From positions 1 to 7,840 of the forward strand of contig CANHJR010000045.1 of assembly GCA_947461165.1 (NCBI GenBank): a stretch of 7,840 nucleotides of DNA, read 5' to 3'. The translations under genes were made by a program, and so were the position numbers. Below are positions 1 to 5,326 of the stretch, piece by piece. The stretch comes from Saprospirales bacterium. Its GTDB lineage: Bacteria > Bacteroidota > Bacteroidia > Chitinophagales > JADJOU01. The notes under the pieces are model-generated. The model saw only the letters and a list, made by a program, of their open reading frames with translations, was not told where the DNA came from and did not search any database. Each line of letters begins with the position of its first letter. The stretch's first letter is position 1.

Positions 1-1251
1 AAAGCCTTTGCTATCCTCAAAAAAGCCGCAGCAATTACCAATTGGGAACTAAATGTTTTGCCTGAAAACAAGAAAAAGGCCATTGCAGAAGTATGTGATG
101 AAATTCTTACCGGAAGTCTAGATTCTGAATTCCCCTTGGTTGTCTGGCAAACGGGCTCTGGAACGCAATCAAATATGAATGTCAACGAGGTGATAGCCAA
201 TAAGGCCCATTTGAACGCTGGAGGAAAACTTGAAGACAAGGAAAAGACAATTCACCCCAACAATGATGTGAATATGTCCCAAAGTAGCAATGACACCTTC
301 CCAACAGCAATGCATATTGCAGCATATAAATTGTTGATCGAAAATACTTTGCCGGGAATTCGAGACCTAAAAATGACCTTGGAATTCAAGTCAAAGGAAT
401 TCAAAGATATCGTAAAGATAGGACGCACCCATTTTATGGATGCAACGCCTCTGACCCTCGGCCAAGAGTTTGGTGGATATGCCGCTCAATTGACTAATGG
501 AATCAGAGCGATAGAACATACGTTGGCTCATCTTGCGGAGCTTGCCTTAGGCGGCACTGCTGTCGGAACGGGGCTCAATACTCCAAAAGGATATTCCGAA
601 CGAGTAGCAAAAAATATTTCTACTCTCACTGGTCTTCCATTCATTACCGCTCCGAATAAATTTGAAGCGCTTGCAGCACATGACGCCATTGTAGAATCTC
701 ATGGTGCACTCAAAACGGTAGCCGTTTCCTTGATGAAAATAGCCAACGATATCCGGATGCTATCTTCGGGCCCACGTGCAGGAATTGGAGAAATATTTAT
801 ACCAGACAACGAACCTGGATCATCTATCATGCCAGGAAAAGTCAATCCTACACAATGTGAAGCATTAACTATGATTTGTGCTCAAATTATGGGCAATGAT
901 GTCGCCATTAATATTGGCGGGATGAACGGTCATTTTGAATTGAATGTATTCAAACCAGTCATGATAGCCAATTTTATTCAGTCAGCAAGATTGATAGGTG
1001 ATGGTTGTCGAGCATTCAATGAAAAATGTGCGATCGGCATTCAACCAATGAGAGAAAATATCACTAGAAATGTAAATAACTCCTTGATGCTGGTGACGGC
1101 ATTGAATACAAAAATCGGTTATTACAAAGCGGCGGAGATAGCACAAAAAGCGCATAAAGAAGGCACCACTTTGAAAGAAGCAGCTCTTTCTCTTGAATAT
1201 ATCTCCAGCGAAGATTTCGATGCGTGTGTGATCCCCGGCGATATGGTATAG
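1..1251 (+). CDS. fumC: Class II fumarate hydratase (fumarase C), 5' end cut off by the window edge
   Basis: Catalyses reversible hydration of fumarate to (S)-malate in the TCA cycle; the family is a cytosolic, iron-free homotetramer. The frame is open from base 1, so the TTG at 58 is internal and not the start; 416 residues are visible. By alignment with E. coli FumC (467 residues, recalled), about 44 N-terminal residues are missing. Landmarks in order are the WQTGSGTQSNMNVNEV substrate-binding block, SQSSNDTFPTAMH, GRTHFMDATPLTLGQE (its His, codon 430-432, aligns with the active-site His188), and the superfamily signature GSSIMPGKVNP at 817-849. The Gly in MPGK and the following TQCEA favour fumarase over aspartase. 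The protein ends soon after the PGDMV motif, a few residues shorter than E. coli FumC. It converges on dnaJ, so nothing here suggests a shared operon. Function is certain; only the start is unseen. Confidence 0.97.
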   Translation, partial: KAFAILKKAAAITNWELNVLPENKKKAIAEVCDEILTGSLDSEFPLVVWQTGSGTQSNMNVNEVIANKAHLNAGGKLEDKEKTIHPNNDVNMSQSSNDTFPTAMHIAAYKLLIENTLPGIRDLKMTLEFKSKEFKDIVKIGRTHFMDATPLTLGQEFGGYAAQLTNGIRAIEHTLAHLAELALGGTAVGTGLNTPKGYSERVAKNISTLTGLPFITAPNKFEALAAHDAIVESHGALKTVAVSLMKIANDIRMLSSGPRAGIGEIFIPDNEPGSSIMPGKVNPTQCEALTMICAQIMGNDVAINIGGMNGHFELNVFKPVMIANFIQSARLIGDGCRAFNEKCAIGIQPMRENITRNVNNSLMLVTALNTKIGYYKAAEIAQKAHKEGTTLKEAALSLEYISSEDFDACVIPGDMV

Positions 1252-1273
1252 AAGTAGTAATTTGCCATAATAT

Positions 1274-1301
1274 TCTGCTATAGTCAGAATCTTATAGCTG
1301 A
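1274..1301. terminator. Candidate bidirectional hairpin between convergent fumC and dnaJ
   Basis: GCTATA (1277-1282) pairs exactly with TATAGC (1293-1298) around a 10-base loop. After one T-T mismatch the stem extends by two more pairs (1274-1275 with 1300-1301). Competing 6-bp stems share the arm around 1285-1291: ATTCTG (1272) with CAGAAT (1285), and AGAATC (1286) with GATTCT (1300). It sits just past the fumC stop in a convergent gap, where a bidirectional terminator would be expected. Neither strand has a U-tract after the stem and the stem is AT-rich, so intrinsic termination is doubtful. Confidence 0.3.
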
Positions 1302-1365
1302 TTCTCTCAAAGAGCCTGCCTCGGGCACAGATACCGCTTCGCTTTAATCTACGCCAGTTAGTGTA

Positions 1366-2523
1366 TCAATTAAAAAAATCCTTCATCTTGCTAAAGAAGC
1401 CTTCCTTTGATTTATTGGAAGCGTCAGGATTGAAGTTTTTGGCATCTACCAATTTTTCAAGGATAGCTTTTTCATCAGAATTCAAATGCTCTGGAGTATA
1501 GGCATTGATTACCACCAGTTGATCTCCGCGACCATAACCATTGACATCGGGAAGACCCTTTCCTTTGAGTCTTAGGATTTTTCCTGCTTGCGTGCCTGAT
1601 TTGATATTGATTTTTGCTTCTCCATCGATCGTAGGCACGATGACATCGGCGCCTAAGGCTAATTTCGCAAAGTTAATATTCAGATTGAAAATAAGATTTT
1701 TGTCATCGCGTATGAAAACATCGTGTTCTTGCTCTTCGATCTGAACGATGAGATCCCCTTTGGATGCACCATACTCGCCAGCATTGCCTTCGCCTCTTAC
1801 GCTTAGGCTCATTCCTTGTGCCACACCTGCAGGGATATTGATCTCGATACTGTCCTTGTTAACTGCTACAGACTTTCCGTTACAATCCTTACAAGGCTTT
1901 ACTATAATCTCACCTCGACCATTACATCCTGGACAGGTAGTCTCCGTTTGAAACTGCCCTAAAAATGTGTTCTGAACCTTTCGAATAACGCCTGAGCCCT
2001 TACATTGCTTACAGCTTTCCTTTGCGCCAGGAGATCCATCGGTTCCACTACCAGTGCAGGTTTTACAGCTTGACTTTCGCGAAAGACTAATTTTCTTATT
2101 GACACCATTAGCGATTTCCTCCAAGGTTAGTTTTGCTGTGATTCGAATACTTGAGCCTCTAGCAGTTTGACGCTGACCACCACGGCCGCCGCCACCAAAA
2201 AAGCTTTCAAACGGACTGCCGCCACCGCCAAAAACATCTCCGAAATTGCGGAAAATGTCTTCCATATTCATACCGCCACCACCAAAACCGCCATTGTTGT
2301 CGAAAGCCTGATGACCAAATTGATCATATTTTTGCTTCTTGTCCAAATTGCCCAAAATATCATACGCCTCTGCAGCTTCTTTGAAACTCTCTTCAGCAGC
2401 CTTATTGTCTGGATTCCGATCTGGGTGATATTTTATTGCCAGCTTTCGATAAGCATCTTTTATTTCCTTATCTGTGGCTCCTTTTGAAACGCCTAATACT
2501 TCGTAATAATCTCTTTTCGCCAT
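1366..2523 (-). CDS. dnaJ: Molecular chaperone DnaJ (Hsp40, type I)
   Basis: Cytosolic co-chaperone that delivers unfolded clients to DnaK and stimulates its ATPase. The 385-residue length is normal for full-length DnaJ. Domains in order: J domain, residues about 4-70, with HPD at 33-35; a Gly/Phe-rich linker at about 77-116; a zinc-binding region with four CxxC motifs (Cys153/156, 171/174, 197/200, 211/214); and the C-terminal substrate-binding domains to about 345. The fourth zinc motif reads CKDCNGKS and lacks the usual final Gly, but all eight cysteines are present. A short Lys/Phe-rich tail (EGFFSKMKDFFN) ends the protein. The ATG at 2523 is supported because the J domain begins at once (MAKRDYYEVLG). 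It lies 115 bases downstream of grpE on the same strand. The minus strand of that gap has no TAnnTTTG element, so readthrough from grpE is plausible. No dnaK or hrcA is adjacent. Confidence 0.98.
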   Translation of the reverse strand: MAKRDYYEVLGVSKGATDKEIKDAYRKLAIKYHPDRNPDNKAAEESFKEAAEAYDILGNLDKKQKYDQFGHQAFDNNGGFGGGGMNMEDIFRNFGDVFGGGGSPFESFFGGGGRGGQRQTARGSSIRITAKLTLEEIANGVNKKISLSRKSSCKTCTGSGTDGSPGAKESCKQCKGSGVIRKVQNTFLGQFQTETTCPGCNGRGEIIVKPCKDCNGKSVAVNKDSIEINIPAGVAQGMSLSVRGEGNAGEYGASKGDLIVQIEEQEHDVFIRDDKNLIFNLNINFAKLALGADVIVPTIDGEAKINIKSGTQAGKILRLKGKGLPDVNGYGRGDQLVVINAYTPEHLNSDEKAILEKLVDAKNFNPDASNKSKEGFFSKMKDFFN

Positions 2524-2638
2524 ATTTTTTTACTATAAAAATGAATGCAACTTGGAAAATGAAACAACATGCCCCTCAACCCTGAGCACCCAATTAATCT
2601 TTTATGTTTTCTCTAATTTATTTTGACCTCAATCTGAA

Positions 2639-3181
2639 TTACTTTCCAACAACAACCTTTGAAAAACGAATAACCTTATCATGTAAGGTGTAACCGCTTT
2701 CTATTTCATCGAATACAATTCCTTTTTGGTCTTCAGACCCCACAGGAATCTCGGTAATAGCCTCATGTAGTTCGACATTAAATGGTTGACCTTTTGCTTC
2801 GATTTTTTTGACTCCTTTCTTCTCTATGGACTTGTTCAGTTTGTCATATATGAGTTCTATCCCTTCTTTAATTGCTGACAAATCATCAGAATTTTCAAAA
2901 GATTTCATGGCTCTCTCGAAATCATCCTTCACGGAAATCATTTCAAGTAGTACGTCTTTGCCGGCCATAGACATGTATTCCAACTTCTCCTTTGCATTTC
3001 GTTTTTTAAAATTATCGAATTCTGCAAATAATCGCAAGTGCTTATCCTTCGCTTCAGATAGTTGATTTTCAAGTAATTGAATAGGTGATTCTTCTGTGGT
3101 TTGTTCTGTGCTTTCAGAAGAATCAGACTGTACTTCTTGGTTTAATTCTATTTCTGGCTTTTCTATTTCTTTATCATCCAT
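2639..3181 (-). CDS. grpE: Nucleotide exchange factor GrpE
   Basis: Releases ADP from DnaK and so resets the DnaK-DnaJ cycle; family members act as cytosolic dimers. The 180 residues show the family architecture. An acidic, low-complexity N-terminus (about 1-34, rich in Glu, Ser and Thr) precedes a long helical region (about 35-125, with the typical LFAEFDNFKKR stretch at 51-61) and a C-terminal beta domain. The beta domain carries the GrpE signature: FNVELHEAITEIP (134-146), then GIVFDEIESGYTLHDKVIRFSKVVVGK to the end. The ATG at 3181 gives normal length. An ATG 10 bases upstream (3191) is in another frame and stops after five codons. There is no Shine-Dalgarno sequence. The 98 bases upstream hold a direct repeat, a -24/-12-like site and a hairpin, listed separately. 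Co-oriented with dnaJ, it fits the grpE-dnaJ heat-shock pair. Confidence 0.97.
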   Translation of the reverse strand: MDDKEIEKPEIELNQEVQSDSSESTEQTTEESPIQLLENQLSEAKDKHLRLFAEFDNFKKRNAKEKLEYMSMAGKDVLLEMISVKDDFERAMKSFENSDDLSAIKEGIELIYDKLNKSIEKKGVKKIEAKGQPFNVELHEAITEIPVGSEDQKGIVFDEIESGYTLHDKVIRFSKVVVGK

Positions 3182-3189
3182 TGTTGTTC

Positions 3190-3207
3190 ATATTGATTTT
3201 TCAATAT
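3190..3207 (-). promoter_or_regulatory. 7-bp AU-rich hairpin just upstream of the grpE start codon
   Basis: ATATTGA (3190-3196) and TCAATAT (3201-3207) form a perfect 7-bp inverted repeat around four bases. In the grpE transcript the loop would be AAAA, and the stem would end 8 bases before the ATG. A weak stem here in a heat-shock gene could be a simple RNA thermometer or a DNA operator. It could also be chance in AT-rich DNA. The structure is seen directly; its role is inference. Confidence 0.35.
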
Positions 3208-3213
3208 CATTAA

Positions 3214-3230
3214 ACCAATTCCTTTGCCAA
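3214..3230 (-). promoter_or_regulatory. Possible -24/-12 (sigma-54-like) promoter of grpE
   Basis: Read on the minus strand the bases are TTGGCAAAGGAATTGGT. The family consensus has GG at -24 and GC at -12, ten bases apart. Here GG is followed after ten bases by GG, so the -24 half matches well and the -12 half has one change. The implied transcription start, near 3203, leaves a leader of about 20 bases. It would also begin inside the 3190-3207 hairpin, so this promoter and an RNA hairpin cannot both be right as drawn. This is a weak call. Confidence 0.22.
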
Positions 3231-3247
3231 GAAAAGATCTTTGCCAA
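3222..3247 (-). repeat. Exact 9-base direct repeat (TTGGCAAAG on the minus strand) upstream of grpE
   Basis: CTTTGCCAA occurs at 3222-3230 and again at 3239-3247 (plus-strand reading), 17 bases start to start. Just upstream of grpE, the outer copy overlaps TGCCAATTTGTCA (3242-3254), an imperfect inverted repeat (TGCCA against TGTCA). Two same-facing copies about one and a half helical turns apart suggest a protein-binding site or duplicated promoter half. No regulator can be named. It is not CIRCE. Confidence 0.45.
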
Positions 3248-3279
3248 TTTGTCAGTAAAACAGTTGCTATGAAAAAATT

Positions 3280-3474
3280 TTACATTTGACCCTTGTGCGC
3301 GCCATCGCAGTATGGCAGATTCTTGGAAATGCCACATCTACAAATCGAAACAATCGTTTTGTCGTGAATTTCTTTTCCATCCTCGTCTATGATGGTGATT
3401 TCGCCTTTAATTGTTACAGGTCCCATTGGACGAATGATAACCTCTGTTTTGCTAATTTCTTTATTTTCTTCCAT
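3280..3474 (-). CDS. Small CDGSH-type iron-sulfur protein
   Basis: A 64-residue protein whose C-terminal half is a CDGSH domain (mitoNEET-like family), predicted to bind a redox-active 2Fe-2S cluster through three Cys and one His. The ligand motif is complete: Cys45, Cys47, Cys56 and His60 in CRCGISKNLPYCDGAH match C-X-C-X2-(S/T)-X3-P-X-C-D-G-(S/A/T)-H. The N-terminal half (GPVTIKGEITIIDEDGKEI) resembles the beta-rich lead-in of bacterial single-domain members. There is no membrane anchor or signal peptide, so it is probably cytosolic. The ATG at 3474 gives a normal small size. It lies 98 bases upstream of grpE on the same strand and diverges from gldG across 114 bases, so it may be read with the chaperone genes or alone. 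A role in Fe-S or redox handling follows from the family; its specific partner is unknown. Confidence 0.9.
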   Translation of the reverse strand: MEENKEISKTEVIIRPMGPVTIKGEITIIDEDGKEIHDKTIVSICRCGISKNLPYCDGAHKGQM

Positions 3475-3560
3475 AGGTCAAATATCGAACAAAAAAACCT
3501 TCCTTGGTCGAAAATTTATCAATCCTTCATTTTCTAATCAGTGGAATAAACTAAACACAC

Positions 3561-3568
3561 TAAATTTG
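3561..3568 (+). promoter_or_regulatory. Bacteroidota-type -7 element upstream of gldG
   Basis: TAAATTTG exactly matches the TAnnTTTG -7 consensus of Bacteroidota housekeeping promoters. It ends 20 bases before the gldG ATG, leaving a leader of roughly 13 bases. No good TTG -33 element is seen 17-23 bases upstream, which lowers confidence. If real, it would drive gldG, the glycosyltransferase gene and cysS together. On the minus strand of the same gap, 3518-3511 reads TAAATTTT, one base off the consensus, a weaker candidate for the CDGSH gene. Confidence 0.42.
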
Positions 3569-3588
3569 TCAGATTTGAGATATTTATA

Positions 3589-5316
3589 ATGAAATTGAAT
3601 AGTAAAATACTCTGGACGCGTTTATTGTTTGTTGCCTTGATCCTAATGTTGATCAATGTCATAGGAAGTTATATCTATACTCGGCTAGACCTTACCAGTG
3701 AGAAACGATTCTCCTTGAGCCCTACCACCAAAAAGCTTCTTTCAAATATGAAGTCCAAGGTGTATGTCAAAGTATATCTTGATGGGGAGTTGCAATCTGG
3801 GTTTCTAAGGCTACGGAATAGCACTGAAGACATACTCAAGGAGATGTCAAACTACTCGGATGGGAAGATTACGTATGACTTTGTGAATCCAATCAAAAAT
3901 GCCACAACAGAAGATGAAAAGGTAAAAATATACCAAGAACTAGCGACCAAAGGATTGAACGGAATCAATCTGAAGCTTCAAACTGAAGAAAGTTATAAGG
4001 AGCAGCTTGTATTCCCCTGTCTCAATGTCAGCATAGATGGCCGCTCAGAGCCTGTCAATTTTCTCGAACAACAAATAGGATATTCGGCCGAAGAAAAACT
4101 GAATAATTCAATCATTGGCCTCGAATATAAAATAGGGAATGCCATCAAAAAATTAACACATCAGAAGGAATACAATATCGCTATCATGCAAGGACACGGC
4201 GAATATTCTCCTGAACAATTGTTTGACATGGCACGATTTCTAGAAGAAAGCAAATACAACATCACCGCAGTCGACGTTTCTGCTCGCGTACAGTCCAAGA
4301 ACGGTGATAGCGTTGGCACTTGGATTCCTCCGAACACGAATTTATTGATTATCGCTAGGCCAACGAAGCCATTTTCTGATGTCGAAAAATACCGAATAGA
4401 TCAATTTGTAATGAACGGAGGGAAAATTCTCTGGGCCATAGATGCGATGGATGCCAGATTAGAATACATTCGCAATGCTGAGAATATGTTTATGGCTCAC
4501 CGTTTCAATCTCAATTTGGATGATTTGCTATTCAAATACGGTGTGCGTATCAATCCCAATCTCATTCAAGATGCGCAGCAGAGCGCTCCTATTCCATTGA
4601 TGACAACGGACAGCAAAGAGCCGATGTTGCTTCCTTGGCTTTTCAATCCCTTGCTCACACCGAGCAACAAAAGTGCTATAGGTCGAAATCTTGACCCTAT
4701 TCTGTCTCAATATGCTTCTAGTATTGATTTGATCGAAAACGATATAAAGAAAACAGTCATCCTATCTACTTCGCAATATGGTAGAGCTCTACCAGAGCCA
4801 GTGAGGGTTCATCTTGGATCCATCAAAGATAAGCCCGACTTTAAATATTTCAAGCAGCCGAATCTCACAGCAGGAGTATTGCTAGAAGGAAAATTTACTT
4901 CGCTCTTTAAGAACCGGCTAGACAATGAGTTCATAAAGCAAGCTAAAGAACTAGGAATGGAGCCAAAGGACATGAGTGTCAGCAATCGAATGATCATCCT
5001 TTCCGACGCTGATATTATACGAAACGAAATCGGCAAAAATGGAGAAACATACCCAATGGGTTATGAGCCATATAGTCGAGAGATCTTTGGCAATAAAGCG
5101 TTTATCCTGAACTGTATTGAATATTTATTGGACGATGAGAACTTACTAGAAGCAAGAAACAAAGAAATAAAGGTTCGTCTTCTTGATGCTAAAAAAGCGA
5201 AGCAAGAGGCCGGGAAATGGCAATTGATCAATCTCATTGTTCCATTCCTAATTGTCGTCATATTTGCTATCATATATCGATATGTTCGCGTACGAAAATG
5301 GTCAAAAATAGCTTAA
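3589..5316 (+). CDS. gldG: Gliding-associated ABC transporter auxiliary protein GldG
   Basis: GldG belongs to the Gld ABC transporter (with GldA ATPase and GldF permease), required for gliding in Flavobacterium johnsoniae; related proteins also occur in non-gliding Bacteroidota. The transported substrate is not known. The 575 residues are family length: an N-terminal membrane anchor (about 12-31), a large extracytoplasmic ABC-transporter auxiliary region, and a C-terminal membrane segment (about 546-564) followed by a basic tail. Family-like blocks include LDLTSEKRFSLSPTTKKLL (33-51), VKVYLDGELQSGFLRLRN (60-77), LNNSIIGLEYKIGNAIKKLT (171-190), the GHGE turn (202-205), ARPTKPFSDVEKYRIDQFVM (256-275) with NGGKILW next, and LSDADIIRNEI (471-481). 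The ATG at 3589 fits because the anchor follows directly. No gldF lies beside it. The next gene starts 10 bases after the stop, so co-transcription is likely. Confidence 0.93.
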   Translation: MKLNSKILWTRLLFVALILMLINVIGSYIYTRLDLTSEKRFSLSPTTKKLLSNMKSKVYVKVYLDGELQSGFLRLRNSTEDILKEMSNYSDGKITYDFVNPIKNATTEDEKVKIYQELATKGLNGINLKLQTEESYKEQLVFPCLNVSIDGRSEPVNFLEQQIGYSAEEKLNNSIIGLEYKIGNAIKKLTHQKEYNIAIMQGHGEYSPEQLFDMARFLEESKYNITAVDVSARVQSKNGDSVGTWIPPNTNLLIIARPTKPFSDVEKYRIDQFVMNGGKILWAIDAMDARLEYIRNAENMFMAHRFNLNLDDLLFKYGVRINPNLIQDAQQSAPIPLMTTDSKEPMLLPWLFNPLLTPSNKSAIGRNLDPILSQYASSIDLIENDIKKTVILSTSQYGRALPEPVRVHLGSIKDKPDFKYFKQPNLTAGVLLEGKFTSLFKNRLDNEFIKQAKELGMEPKDMSVSNRMIILSDADIIRNEIGKNGETYPMGYEPYSREIFGNKAFILNCIEYLLDDENLLEARNKEIKVRLLDAKKAKQEAGKWQLINLIVPFLIVVIFAIIYRYVRVRKWSKIA

Positions 5317-5326
5317 CGGACTATTG

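Noticed and set aside
58..60. TTG at 58 as the fumC start
   Set aside because: The frame is open to base 1 and encodes expected fumarase sequence (KAFAILKKAAAITNWEL) upstream of it, so the true start lies outside the window.
1541..2487. Three plus-strand open frames inside dnaJ (1541-1744, 1748-1951, 2167-2487)
   Set aside because: They are antisense to well-conserved DnaJ domains. Their compositions are reflections of the Gly/Phe linker and zinc region, and they match no family I recognise.
2524..2638. Separate dnaJ promoter or terminator in the grpE-dnaJ gap
   Set aside because: The minus strand has no TAnnTTTG element, and the only stem (CTCA-ACCC-TGAG) is 4 bp and lacks a U-tract. Nothing firm can be supported.
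2808..3065. Plus-strand open frame inside grpE
   Set aside because: Antisense to the conserved GrpE helical region, with no recognisable domain; a shadow frame.
3182..3279. CIRCE/HrcA operator upstream of grpE
   Set aside because: No TTAGCACTC and GAGTGCTAA arms with a 9-base spacer are present on either strand.
3286..3589. Two plus-strand open frames across the CDGSH gene and its upstream gap (3286-3537, 3389-3589)
   Set aside because: They oppose the perfectly conserved CDGSH motif and show no domain of their own.
4528..5273. Minus-strand open frames inside gldG (4528-4710, 4809-5036, 5061-5273)
   Set aside because: All lie opposite conserved GldG sequence and look like noncoding complements.
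5324..5326. TTG at 5324 as the glycosyltransferase start
   Set aside because: The ATG immediately after it is a stronger start and removes only one residue.
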